Shown here piece by piece: positions 26,120-40,078 of a stretch of DNA of 64,000 bases. A program made the position numbers and the translations under genes. The stretch covers positions 1,736,001-1,800,000 of the forward strand of contig NC_079235.1 of NCBI RefSeq assembly GCF_028502605.1, given 5' to 3'. Source of the DNA: Trichoderma breve (taxonomy: Eukaryota; Ascomycota; Sordariomycetes; Hypocreales; Hypocreaceae). Below the pieces are notes generated by a model. That model did not search any database. It worked only from the letters and a program-made list of their open reading frames with translations, and had not been told where the DNA came from. The first letter of the stretch is position 1, and each line of letters starts with the position of its first letter.

Positions 26120-29100
26120 AGTTAACTAATTATAAAAAAAAAAATTATATACTTTTATAAATATTAAAAAATAATTATTTATTTATAATAATAAAACTAT
26201 TAATTAAAAAATTAATTACTTTAAAATCTAGTTTAATAAAATTAAAAATATATTTAAATTTAATATTATTAATATTATAAAATATAATATATTTTTAAAA
26301 TATAATTAACTAAAATTATATAATCTTAATATTAATTAAAAAAAGGCTATATAAAATAATAACCTTATATTTAATTGATTAATATATTAGTAAAATTATA
26401 ACTAAATTAAGAAAATTAATAAAATACTATAATATTTTTAATAATAAAATTAATAACCTTTATATTATATAAAAAAATATAAAAATATATAAAAAAAAAA
26501 AAAGTTATAAAATAAATATAATTTAAAAAACTAGAAAAACTCCTAAAAATAATTAAATATATTAAAAAAAAAAAAAAAATAACTTAGATTTTTTAATTTA
26601 ATAATATAAAAAGTTAAAGAACTATATTACTAAAATTAAATATTAAAATATTTAAAAAATATATTAATAAACCTTTAGCTTATATTAATCTTTAATAAAA
26701 AACTAAATATTAAATTATTAAAATATAATTAATAAAATTATAAAATTAAACTTATAAATAATAAAATATTTATATTTAATAAAATTTATAACTTAAGTAT
26801 TATTAAATTTAAAATACTTAATAAATAAATTAAAGATTAACTAAAGAAAAATTATATTAAACTTTTTAAATTTTTAATAAAATATTTAATTATATTTATA
26901 TTTAAAAAAAATAATAAACTTTAATTTATTATAAATTATTAATAATTAAATATAATAATTAAAAAAAATATTACACTATTATTTTTAATTTTAAAAATTA
27001 AAAACTAACTTATAAAAGCTAAAATTTTTACTTTACTAAATCTTAAAAAAAAATATAATTTTATTTATATTAAAAAAAGTAATAAATAAAAAACTATTTT
27101 TTATATAAAATATAAACTTTATAAATATTAAGTAATATTTTTTAAATTAATAAATACCTTAGTATTTTTTTAAAAAAATAATTAATTATATATTATAAAA
27201 CTATATAAATTATTTTATTATTATATACTTTAATAATATTTTTTATTTATTTTAAAAACTTAGAAAAATATAAAAAATATATTAAAAAAATATTATAAAT
27301 ACTTTAAAATAATAAATTTTTAATAAAACTTAAAAAATATAATTTTTATATATAAAAGATTATATTTTAAAAATATATTATTATATTAAGCTAAATATAA
27401 ATAAACTTTAAAAAACTTAAAGTAATTAATAATTAAAAACTATTTAAAAATATTAAGTAAATATAAAGCTTTTTAAAACTTATTAACTATTATTAATACT
27501 TTATTAAGGACTTTTTAAAAATTATTATATTATTTATAAACTTAATAAAAAAATATTAAATTTAAACTTATATAAAATACTTATATAATTTTTAATTACT
27601 TTAAATAAGCTTTTATAAATATACTTATATTTATAATATTTAACTTAAATAAATTTATTATTATTAAAACTAATATTTTAAACTTTATAATTAATAAAGT
27701 ACTTAGTTAATTTAATAATATTAATAAAAAGAAACTTAGGCCTATAGTTTATTTTTTTAAAAAACTATATAAACTAAAACTTAAATATTTTATTTATAAT
27801 AAAAATTTTTTAATTATATATTAAGTACTTAGTAAATAATATTAAAAATATTATTATAAAAAAAGCTAATTTTTAATAATAATTTTTATAAATTATTAAA
27901 ATATTACTTATTTTATAATAATATAAAAATTATTTTATAAATAAATTAAGTATTATAAATAATTTTTTAAATTTAAATTTATTGTTAAATATTATAATAA
28001 TTTAAATAATAAATATACTAATATACTTAGTAAATACTTAAATTATTTTTAAGAAATTTTAAAAATAAAAATATAAATATTAAAGAAAAACTAATATAAA
28101 AACTTAGTTATTTAATTAATTAATATATGATATTAAATTAAAATAAATAATTTAATTATTAATAATATAAAAAAATATATTAAAAACTAAAAAAATAAAT
28201 AATATTCAGAAAGTATTTTTATAAATATTAAATACCTTATATTAAATAAACTTATTTAAATACTAAAGGATTTATAAAGTAAAGTAGTAAAATTAATTTA
28301 TATATATAAGCTTAATAAATATTATAAAATTAAAAAAAACTATATAATAAATTATATAATACTTTAAATTTAAAAGTATTAAAAAATAAATATAAAAAAA
28401 TATATTAAAATATATAATATATAAATAAACTAAAGTATTATATTACTTTTTTTATAAAAAATTATAATTTTTATTAATTTTAATTAGAAATTAAAAATTA
28501 ATAATATTTAATTATATTATAAAACTTTTATTTTTAAAAAAACCTATAATTAATAATATTTAAAATAATATTTTTATAATAATTAATTAATTTTTAAAAA
28601 TAATTTATTTTATTTTAGTAATAAAAAAAAGCTTTATAAAAAACTTAGCTTATATTTTTTTTAATATATTTATATAAACTATAAATTATTAAATAAAATT
28701 ATTTTTAATATAAAATTAATATTTATATTAAAATTTTAATAATTATTTATAATATAAATTAAATTAAAGTATAATGTAAATATAGTTTATTACCCTTAAA
28801 TAAATAAATAAACTAAGTAAATTAATTAAATTATTAAAATATATTTATAATATTATATTAACTTTAATTAAAATAATTAAGTAAAATACTTACTAATTAC
28901 TTAAGTATTTTATAATAATATATTAGTAAAATTTATAAATTACTTATTATTTTATATAAACTATAGGTTTAAATTAAATTTATATTAACTATTTATTAAA
29001 AAAGAAAATATTAATAAAGCTATTATTATAATTAATAAATTTAAAAAACTATATTAAAAATTATAAATATAACTTAAATTTATTAAATAATAAATAATTA

Positions 29101-29600
29101 AATTTATAAATATAAAAAAAATTAAAAAATTAACTTTTAAAAAAGAAAATATAATTTACTTATTTTAATATTTATAAAATAATAAATAGTTAAATATTAA
29201 AATAAATAAATTAAGTAATAAGCTTAATTTTAAAAAACTTAAATTATATAAAATTATAAAGAAAATTAAATTTATTAATTATAAAATAAATTTTTTATTT
29301 ACCTTAAGGAAATAAAAAAAAACTATATATTTAAACTTTTATATTTTATTATTAAAAAAAATATTAGTAAATAAAAAAATAAATAAAATAATATAAAATA
29401 AAATTATTATTTAAAGTAAAAAACTTAAATATAAAGTTAAAAAGCTTAAAATAATAAAATTTAATAAAAATACTTAATAAACTAAATATTTAGTAAAATA
29501 AAAAAATTATAATAAAATAAAAAATTTATAATAAATTATTAAAAACCTTAAATACTTAAAAAACTTTATAAATGATTTTTACTAAAATTTAAGTTTAATA
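26120..29600 (+). pseudogene. Ty3/gypsy pol fossil (RT, RNase H, integrase)
   Basis: Every codon is riddled with RIP changes, yet the order of gypsy pol survives. Around 27220-27240 the frame reads IIIYFNNIF, the transitions-only decay of the reverse transcriptase Y-x-D-D block. Around 27620-27706 it reads KTNILNF followed by VLS, the decayed RNase H ETDASDF...VLS block. Around 28400-28470 it reads YVKKYIKTCNICKQTK-like text, the integrase zinc-binding region, and near 28780 CKYSLLPLNK, corresponding to the STAYHPQTDG block. Many glutamine and tryptophan codons are now stops. The element is fungal and inactive. Confidence 0.8.
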
Positions 29601-30277
29601 AAAAAAAATTAAAAATATTTTAATTAATAGTATTAATTATAAAATCTATAATTATAAAATTAAATAAATTAAGTAATAAAGTTTTAGCTTAATATAAAGC
29701 CTTTACTTTTTACTTTTTTTATTTAATATAATTTAACTTATTTAAATTATTAATACTTTATACTATAGTATATATTATTTTTTTATATTATAACTTTTTT
29801 TCCTTATAAAAGTACTTAACTTTTATATTAAATAAGTAAAAATATTTAAGCTTATATTTATATTTTTCTTTTACTTTTTTAATTTTAGCTTTTAACTTAA
29901 TATATTAAAAAGCTATTTTATAAAATTATATATAAAAAAGTTATTTTATATTATAAAAAGACTTTTATTTCATTATATAAAAGGAATAATAAAAAAACTT
30001 TTTTTTTATAAAATAATATTTAAATTTAAAAGTTTTATAAATAAAATATTTATTTATTTTAACTAAGTAAAATAAAATAAATAAGTAAAAATTATTATAT
30101 TATTTATATTTATTAAATTTTTACTTTTTAAATTTAGTAAATATAATAGTAATTATTACTTTAGAATTATAAATAAAAAAAAATAAAAATAAAAACTTAT
30201 AAAAAAAAAAAAAGTAAGTTACTTATATTAAATTAAGTAAGGTCTTAAGGGTAAAATTAATAAAAAGGGGAATATTA

Positions 30278-30676
30278 TATTATAATTTAGCTTTTATAAT
30301 TATAATAATAAATTTATAAAGTAAATACTACTAAAATAACTATTAGTTAATAAACTAATAGTAGTATATTTACTTAACTTTTTTAATAAGTTATATAAGT
30401 TATATTTTATTTAATTTATTTAATAAGCTTTATAAGTTTAAAATTAATTAAGTATATAAATTTACTTTATATTATTTATTAAAATACTTAAATAGTTAGT
30501 TATTATTAATTTAATAGTATTTAAATTAAATATTTAAATACTTTATTCTATAATTAATAATAAAATTACTTATTTACTAACTTAATTACTTTACTAATAT
30601 AAATTATAAAATTATTTTAAGGTTTATTCCTTAGGAATAGCTAACTTATAGAGCTTATAGAACTTAGTTCATTATA
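30278..30676 (+). repeat. 3' LTR, fully RIPped
   Basis: It aligns without gaps to the 5' LTR. Over the first 84 compared positions (22751-22834 against 30283-30366) I count 32 differences, every one C-to-T or G-to-A in the direction of decay in this copy. From about 30620 to 30670 the relation reverses, and this copy keeps more G and C than the 5' LTR. Confidence 0.9.
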
Positions 30677-30681
30677 TATTA

Positions 30682-31900
30682 GCTTTTAAATAAAGTAAAT
30701 TATTAATAATTAAATTAAAAAGGCCTATTTATAAAGAGTTATTAAGTAAATTATTAATTAATAAAATTAATTAACTTATTTAAATTTACTAAATATTTTA
30801 ATTAATTATTATAATTATATTATTATTATTATTATAACTTATATATAATAAAATAATTATAATTACTTATAATTAAATTATTATATTTATATTATAATAA
30901 AAATATTATAATTATAATAAAACTAAAAGTTTTATTAAATTAATTAAAAAAATAAAATAATAATTTACTTTTTCTTTTTAATTTTTTTAGATTTTTAATT
31001 ATAAATTATAATAAAGTATTTTAATTAATAGTAATAGATTAAATTTAATAATTTAAAGCTTTTTAATTAATAAATAACTTTAAATTTATAATTAGTAATT
31101 AATTAATAGAATAAATAATAAAATAATAATAAAATAAATAATTAACTTTATATAATATATTTTTATTTTTTAATTTTTTTTTTAATTTTATAAATAATAA
31201 ATCCTTTATAAATAAATTATTTTAAAAAATATAAATTTTAAAATTTTTATTTTTTTTAAATTAAAATTTAAGTTTATTATAAATAAAATTATTAATTATA
31301 CTAGTTTTATTATTAATAATAAATAAATTTAAATATAAAAAAAAATTAAAATTTAAATTATTATAAATAAATAATAATTTAAAATTTAAATTAATAATTT
31401 TATAAGTTTTTTTTTTTAAAAATTATTAATTTTTTTATATTTATAATTAAAATTTATTATAAAAAAATATTTTTATAATAAAAAATAATTATTATAATAA
31501 AATAAATAAAAAAAATATAAAAGAAAAAAGTTAATTATATAAATAATTTAATTTTATAATAATTAATAAGTTATATTATAAAAATAAATTAAATTATTAA
31601 TTAAATTATAAATTATATAATAAATTATATAGAATTTAATTTTAATATTTATTATATATTTATTATATATTAATAATATATATAATATATATAAAATATA
31701 TTTTATAAAATTATTTTTATTATTATTATATAAGCTAAAATAAAGAAAATATTTAAATAGTAAATATTATTATAATATAAAAGTATTTTTTTAGGTTTAA
31801 ATAATATTTAAAATTTTACTATTTAAATTATAACTTTATTATAACTATTATAATAAAAATAAAAATAACTTTATAAAATATAAATAATAAATATTATTAT
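30682..31900 (-). pseudogene. right part of the nested hAT body
   Basis: The text continues that of 21020-22745 and matches 17730-18900 of the complete hAT: the N-terminal transposase region on the minus strand followed by subterminal repeats. No frame is open. Confidence 0.7.
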
Positions 31901-32556
31901 TATTTATTTTAATATAATATAATTACTATATATAATATAAATAAAAAAATAATATATTTTTAATTAATAAAATTAATAATAAATAATAAATTTTGGTTTT
32001 TCTTTTATTTATAAATATAATTTATTATTTATTAATAAATAATAAAAAATTTTTTATTTTATTAATTAACTAAAGAAAATAAATAAAATTTATTATTTAT
32101 TAATAAAGAATAAAAAGTTATTTATTAATAAAATAAATAATAAATAATTATTAATAAATTTAGTAACTTTATTTATATTTAAAAATACTATTAAAATAAT
32201 TAATTAAGTTTATAAATTATATAAACTTAATAAGTGAAATAATAGTATTTATTATATATTTTTTATAAAACTATAATTAATTTTATTATATAATCTATAA
32301 TAAAATTAGAATTTAAATAATAAAATTTTTAATATTATTTAAAGCTAAAAAAATACTTTTATATAAAATAAAATTTACTATTAAAATATTTCCTTTATTT
32401 TAGCTTATATAATAATAATAAAAATGATTTTATAAAATATATATTATAAATATTACTAATATATAATAAATATATAATAAATATTAAAATTAATATTTTA
32501 TATAATAAAAATATAATAAATTATAAAAATATAAAGTTATATATAATAAAAATAAA

Positions 32557-32825
32557 TTATATAATTTATTATATAATTTATTAAATAATTTATTATATAA
32601 TTTATTATATAATTTATTAAATAATTTATTATATAATTTATTATATAATTTATCAAATAATTTATTATATAAATTATTATATAATTTATTAAATAATTTA
32701 TTATATAATTTATTAAATAATTTATTATATAATTTATTAAATAATTTATTATATAATTTATTAAATAATTTATTATATAATTTATTAAATAATTTATTAT
32801 ATAATTTATTAAATAATTTATTTTA
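32557..32825. repeat. 24-bp minisatellite
   Basis: About 11 tandem copies of a unit combining TTATATAATTTA and TTAAATAATTTA halves. The first copies are more irregular than the last. It lies in the 5' part of the outer hAT. Confidence 0.85.
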
Positions 32826-33599
32826 ATTATATAACTTATAGTTTAATTTATTTTTATTATATAATTTATTACTAATTATTATAAAATTAAATTATTTATA
32901 TAATTAACTTTTTTCCTTTATATTTTTTTCCTTTATTTTATTATAATAATAGTTTTTTCTTATAATAATATTTTTTTATAATAAATTTTAATTATAAATA
33001 TAAAAAAATTAATAATTTTAAAAAAAAAACTTATAAAATTATTAATTTAAATTTTAAACTATTATTTATTTATAATAACCTTAATTTTAATTTTTTTTTA
33101 TATTTAAATATTTTTATTATTAATAATAAAACCAATATAATTAATAATTTTATTTATAATAAACCTAAATTTTAATTTAAAAAAAATAAAAATTTTAAAA
33201 TTTATATTTTTTAAAATAACTTATTTAAAAAAAAATTTATTATTTATTAAATTAAAAAAAAAATTAAAAAAAAAATAAAAAATAAAAATATATTATATAA
33301 AATTAATTATTTTTTTTTATTATCTTATTATTTATTTTATTAATTAATTACTAATTATAAATTTAAAGTTATTTATTAATTAAAAAGCTTTAAATTATTA
33401 AATCTAATTTATTATTATTAATTAAAATACTTTATTATAATTTATAATAAAAAATCTAAAAAAAATAAAATAAAATTATTATTTTATTTTTTAATTAATT
33501 TAATAAAAGTTTTATTTTTTTTATAATTATAATATTATTATTATAATATAATTATAATATTTTAATTATAAATTATTATAATTATTTTATTATATATAA

Positions 33600-33969
33600 A
33601 TATAATTATATAATTAATTAATAATTATTTATTATTTATTATTATTTATTAATTAATTTAATTTTCTTTAGCTTATTAAAGAAATTAATATTAATTTACT
33701 TTAAATAATTTACTTAATTATTTAATTTATTTAAAAGTAAATTAGTTTTTTTTAATTATTTAAGTAAGTTACTTTAATTTTTATATATAATTAATTAATA
33801 ATTATTTATTATTTATTATTAATATTAATTTTTATTAATATATTAAAGAACTAATTTAATTTTATTTAGTTAATTAAGTAATTAAATTAATCTTCTTTAG
33901 CTTTTTAATACAACTAATTTTCTTAATAATTAATTTAATTTAAAGAATTATTATTAATTTATAACCTTA
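33600..33969. mobile_element. 369-family MITE, fully RIPped
   Basis: The sequence follows the copy at 25746-26114 throughout and ends ATAACCTTA near 33969. The left boundary is within a few bases of 33600. No clear target duplication can be read. Confidence 0.7.
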
Positions 33970-34196
33970 AGTAATTTTTTTAATAATAAATATAACCTTT
34001 ATATTTATAATATTATTTATTTATAATAGTATTTATTAATTTATTTTTTAAATTTAATTTATTAATTATAGTGGATTATTTTATTAGTTAAATATACCTA
34101 AAAGCTTAGTAATTTATTAAGTAAAAAATATTAAAAAATAAAAAAAATAAAAAAATCTTTGTTTTTTATAATAAGGAAAAAATTTCTTTAGGTAAT

Positions 34197-34505
34197 TATT
34201 TATTAATTATTTATTATTTATTATTTATTATTTATTATTAATTATTTATTATTTATTATTTATTATTTATTATTTATTATTTATTATTTATTATTTATTA
34301 TTTATTATTTATTATTTATTATTTATTATTTATTATTTATTATTTATTATTTATTATTTATTATTTATTATTTATTATTTATTATTTATTATTTATTATT
34401 TATTATTTATTATTTATTATTTATTATTTATTATTTATTATTTATTATTTATTATTTATTATTTATTATTTATTATTTATTATTTATTATTTATTATTTA
34501 TTATT
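34197..34505. repeat. heptamer satellite (TTTATTA)n
   Basis: About 43 tandem copies of TTTATTA, almost perfect after two early variants. It sits in the outer hAT between the motif GGAAAAAATTTCTTTAGG and the next transposase block, where other hAT copies have a much shorter TTATT run. Confidence 0.92.
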
Positions 34506-34662
34506 AAATTTATATAAAAGTTATTAAATCTAGCTTTACTAAATTAAAAAAGTATTTTCTTAGGAAAATAATTGCTTTTAGTTTAATTTATTATAAATTA
34601 TTTTTTTATAATTTACTTTTAAATCCTTAATTTAAAAATATTTATTTTAAAAATAAAATAAT

Positions 34663-34745
34663 AAATAATAAAAATAAAACAATAAATAATAAAAATAAAA
34701 CAATAAATAATAAAAATAAAATAATAAATAATAAAAATAAATAAG
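34663..34745. repeat. 21-bp minisatellite
   Basis: Four copies of ATAAATAATAAAAATAAAACA, the last ones losing the C. Confidence 0.8.
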
Positions 34746-35602
34746 AATAAATAAATAATATATTTATTATATTTTATTTTTAATAAATATAAAATAGAAT
34801 TATTAATATTAAAGAAAAAATATAATAAACTTTTATTTTTATTATTTATTATTTTATTTTTATTATTTATTTTATTATTTAACTAATATTATTATTTTAG
34901 ATTATAAAATAAATACTTAATAAATATATAAAATTTTATATATTTAATCTATATAAAATCTTATATAAATTGTATAAATAATATAATTTATAATATATTA
35001 TAATATATTATAGTTTTTATTACTTTATAAATTTTATAAATAACTTTAATTTATATACTTTTTACTTTATTTTTTATAATTTTTATTATTTTTTTCCTCT
35101 TTAATAAAAGCTTAATATTAAATATTATATTTAATTTAATAATTAAAGTAGTAATTTTATTTATAAAGTTAAATATATATATAATTATTATTATATATAA
35201 AATATTTAATAAAATAGTAAAAGTATTAATATTATACTTTTATAAAATATTTAATTTATTTTTTATAAATTTTTTATATAATTAAGTTAATAAATTTAAT
35301 TTAGCTATATTAAGTAATTAAAGTAGTTTTTTTTATTATTTTATAATTTAAATTATATTTTTCTTTTATTTAATTATTTTATAATATATTAATAAAAGAC
35401 TAAGCTTTTATATTATAATATATTATAAAATACTTTTATATATAAAAATATTTTTAATTTTATTAATTTAATAAATTTATTTTAATTATTATAAAGATTT
35501 ATTTATTATTTAAATAAAATATTTTTAAAGTTAATTATTTAATTTATATAAAATATATTTTTTTAAAACTTTTAAAGTTTTTTAAATTTAAAAAAAATAT
35601 AT

Positions 35603-36280
35603 AAAGATTATATTTATTATTAAAAAAGTTAATAAATCTATAATAATTAAATTAAAGAAAAATTATATTTTAACCTTTAGTTTAAAATTAAAAATTAATT
35701 TATAATTTAAATTATAAAGTATAATTAATTAAAGTTTAAAATTAAACTTAAAGTATATAAAATAACTTAAATAATAAAGTTTAAATATAATATAATTAAT
35801 ATATATATAAAAAAAACCTAAATAATAAAATTTAAGTATAATATAAGCTTTAAGTTTATAATTTATAGTTTAATAACTTAATTAAATTAAATAAATGTTT
35901 TTTTTATTAAGTTATAAAAAATAATAATAATTTTTAAAAATAAATTATATATATAATATAAAAAACTACTTAAAAAAATAATATACTTTATATAAAAGTA
36001 ATAAACTTTTTAATAATATAAATAAATAAAAATAATAAAAAACTAATTATAGCTAAAATAATAATTATTATTATAAAAATTTATAATAAAAATATTATTA
36101 ATATTATAAAAAAAGTTTACTAAAGTTTAAAATATAAAAAAAGTAAAAAAAAATAATTTAAATTAATTATAAAAAAAAATATAAATTAATTAAGCTAATT
36201 AATAATTATTAAATAAAAGTTTAATAATAATTTATTATTTTAATTTTAGTTAAGTAATTTATTTTTTATATTTAGGAAAA
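35603..36280. repeat. unclassified repeat R3, copy 2
   Basis: It starts AAAGATTATATTTATTATTA and follows the copy at 2988-3655, with an extra duplicated section around 35740-35850 and a less certain 3' end. Confidence 0.5.
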
Positions 36281-37282
36281 AAGAAAAATATATAATTATA
36301 GAATATATATTATTATTATATTTAAATAATTTAAAATTAAGTTTTATAATTAAAGAAAATATATAATTATATATTATTATAATATTTAAATAAATTAATA
36401 TAAATTTTTAATTACTTTAATTAAATTATTTATATATTATATTAATATATATTATTTAAGAGAAATTTTATAAAATATAAAAAACTATTATTAATTATAT
36501 ATATAATATACTTTATAAAATATTAATAATAAAAAAAATATAATTTTATTATTATTATATTAATTATTTTATTATATTTATATATATATTAATAATATTT
36601 AATAAAATTTAAATTTTTTATTATTTTTATTTATTTTAATTTAAAAAAATTTAAATTTAAATATATTTAAATTTTTTATATTAAAAAAATTAAAGTTTTA
36701 TAATATTATATTATAAAAAATTAATAATTTAATATTATTTATTAATATAGATTTTTATTATTATATAACCTTAGGGAATTTATTTATAAATAACTAAAGA
36801 TTATATTATTATATTTAGCTTTATTAAAATAATAATTATATTTATAATTTTAATTATATTATATTATTATTTTAAATTATATTAATATTTTTAATTTTAT
36901 TAAATTAATAATTATATTAAAAAAAGAAAAAATTATAATATATTAATTAATAATATTTAAAAAATATTTATTATTTTTAATTTTATTAAATTAATAAGTA
37001 TATTATTTAAATACTTAATATTTTATATTTATTTTTTTAATTTTTTAATTATATATATTTTTTATTTTATAAATTAATTTAATTTAAAATTATTAAATAT
37101 TATATTAAATATTATATTAAATATTATATTAAATATTTTAAATATAAAACTATATAACTTTAATTTTTTAAAAATTAATTTTTAAATTTAAGTAAATATT
37201 TTTAAATTATATTATTACTTTTATTTTTATTTTTACTATTTATATTTATATAAGTATTATTATTATTATATATTATTTTTTA

Positions 37283-37552
<270 letters not shown>

Positions 37553-38111
37553 ATGAATTTAAAGTTTAAAAAGTAAATATTTATAAATAATTTTATTTAA
37601 TTAATTTATATAATTAAAAAAAGCTAATTAAATTTAAGCTACTTAAATAAAACCTATTAATATAATTAAATATATTTATAAATTAACTATTATTAATATA
37701 ATTTTTACTATTACTTTTATTATTAATATTAATATTAATATTTTTTTTTTAATATTTAAAATATTATTTTTATATTATTAATTAATTTTATATTTTTTAA
37801 TATTATTATAAATATAAAATTTAATATTTAATTTATTAACTTTTTATATATACTTTATATTTAAAATTCTTTTTATAAAAATTATATTAAAAATATTATT
37901 TTTAAATTTTTTTTTTTTTAAATATTATATTAATAATAATAAAAAGTTTTATTATTATATAAATTATAAAATTATAAATTATTAATATATATTTTTATAA
38001 ATATATATAATATTAAATATTATTTTTATTAACTAAAAGTTTATTAAGTATTATTTTTATTAATTACTTTAAATATATATATATTTTTTTTTAATTTTTT
38101 TTTTTAAATTT

Positions 38112-38480
38112 AAAGCTTAATTTAAGTTATTTAAGTATTATAATAAATATATTATTATAAATATATATATATTTTTTAATTATAAAGCTTAATTTAAATT
38201 ATTTAAGTATTATAATTATTTTATATAGTTTTTTTTTAATTATAAAGCTTAATATAAACTATTTAAACTTTATAATAATTGTAAATTTATATATTTTTTT
38301 TTAAATATAAAGCTTAATTTAAGTTATTTAAATATTATAATAAGTTATATAATTATATATATTTTTTAAATATAAAGCTTAATTTAAATTATTTAAGTAT
38401 TATAATAAATTATATAATTATATATATTATCTTTTTTAAATATAAAACTTAATTTAGGTTATATAAGTATTATTAATTAT
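38112..38480. repeat. minisatellite of 60 to 71 bp units
   Basis: Six copies, each opening with AAAGCTTAATTTAA followed by TTATTTAAGTATTATAAT, start near 38112, 38183, 38243, 38308, 38373 and 38443. The AGCTT core survives in five of the six. Confidence 0.8.
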
Positions 38481-39019
38481 ATAAATATAAGTAATACTAT
38501 TTATATAATTTATATAAAATCCTATATAAATTAAATAAATAAAATTCTATATAAATTAAATATATAGGATTTATATATTTATTAAATACCTATAGGATAA
38601 AGTTAATAGCCTTAATATAATTAATAATAATATAGTTAATATATTTTTAATAAATTAATTAATGATTTTAATTATAATAAAGTTATTAAAAATATTAATA
38701 ATAATAATTTATTTAATTTTAATATAGAATTTTATTTAAGTACTAATAGTAATATTAAATATAAAATATTTTTATATTTAAAAAAAAATCTTATATTAGA
38801 AAATATAAATTATTTATTTTACTATAATATTATTATTTTATTATTTATTATTTTATTATTATATTATTATTTTATTATTTACTATTTCATTATTATATTA
38901 TTATTTTATTATTTACTACTTTATTATTATATTATTATTTTATTAATTACTAATTATTTATTTTAATAAAATAAACCTTTAAATTAATAAAAGTTTAATA
39001 ATAATAAATTTCTTATTTT

Positions 39020-39200
39020 ATTTATTTTAATAAAATATTATTTAATTATTTTTATTACTTTTATTACTATAGAAAGTATATTTTCTATTAGTAATAATAT
39101 ATAATAAAGGTAAGGAATAAATTAAATTTAAACTTAGGTTTTAAAATAATATTATTAAAAAATTAAATAAAATAAATATTTTTTAAAAAAAAATAAATTT
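39020..39200 (+). pseudogene. hAT transposase dimerisation domain (20-kb nest)
   Basis: Plus-strand text matches the blocks at 6013-6170 and 10138-10330 (ITIESIFSISNNI-like, then ILLKN), with an indel after the SNN block and RIP stops. It shows that the right end of the 20-kb nest belongs to a plus-strand hAT. Confidence 0.7.
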
Positions 39201-40078
39201 ATATAATTATTTTATTTATATAGCATTTTTATTTATTAAATAAATATTATTTTAATATAAAATAAAAAGTTTTTTATAATATAATTATAAAAATATAATT
39301 ATTAAAAAGTAAAAAAAAAATAAAGTATTTTTTTAAATTTAAATAATATTAAAAATTTTATTATTTAAATTCTAAGTTTATTATAATTTATATAAAAAAA
39401 ATAAAATTACTTTTATAAAATATAAATAATAATTATTATAATATACTAAATTATATTTATATAGTTTATAATTATAATTAATTATTTTAATAGTAAATTT
39501 TTTTATAATATAAAAATAATTTTTTAGCTTTAAATAATATTTAAAATTTTATTAAATTCTAAGTTTATTATAACTTATATAATAAAATTAATTATAGTTT
39601 TATAAAATATAAATAATAAGTATTATTATTTTATTTATTAAGTTTATATAATTTATAAACTTAATTAATTATTTTAATAATAAATCTTTTAATAATATAA
39701 AAGTATTTTTTAAGTATAAATAATATTTAAAATTTAATAATTTAAATTATAGCTTTATTATACTTTATATAATAAAAGTAAAAATACTATTATAAAATAT
39801 AAATAATAAATATTATTATTTTATATTTTAATATAATATAAATATTATATTTTATTTAAATAAAAAAATAATATTTTTTTATTAATAAATTTAATAATGA
39901 ATCTAGTAATAATTTATTATTTATTATTTACAAATAAATAATAAATTTCATTTATTTTATTTTCTTTATTTAATTAATAAAATAAAAATGTATTAATAAA
40001 TAATAAATAGAATTTATTTTATTTTCTTTAATTAATTACTAAAATAAATTATTATTAATTAATAACTTTGCTTTTACT

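Larger units (their letters stand above)
22741..30681 (+). mobile_element. Ty3/gypsy LTR retrotransposon with target duplication
   Basis: Two 399-bp long terminal repeats (22746-23144 and 30278-30676) align at a constant offset of 7,532 bp without gaps. The 5-bp duplication TATTA is at 22741-22745 and 30677-30681. A polypurine tract (AAAAAGGGGAA, 30262-30272) precedes the 3' repeat. It is inserted into the nested hAT: the flanks join to match the uninterrupted hAT text near 17730 (TAATATTAGCTTTT). Plus-strand pol traces are described separately. A MITE (25746-26114) is nested inside. The exact LTR start could be 5 bp earlier, but the duplication and the empty-site comparison favour 22746. Confidence 0.9.
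20567..32171 (-). mobile_element. second-level hAT insertion
   Basis: It starts CAGGGTTACTAATTAG and ends with a decayed AACCCTG. The flanking octamers are TTTACACC (20559-20566) and TTTATATT (32172-32179), identical once three C-to-T changes are allowed. The first 453 bp (20567-21019) have the form of a complete 455-family MITE. Minus-strand hAT body follows directly from 21020, without the C-terminal dimerisation region. The left end is therefore either a MITE that replaced the original terminus or a composite insertion. The body is split by the LTR element at 22746-30676. Confidence 0.7.
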
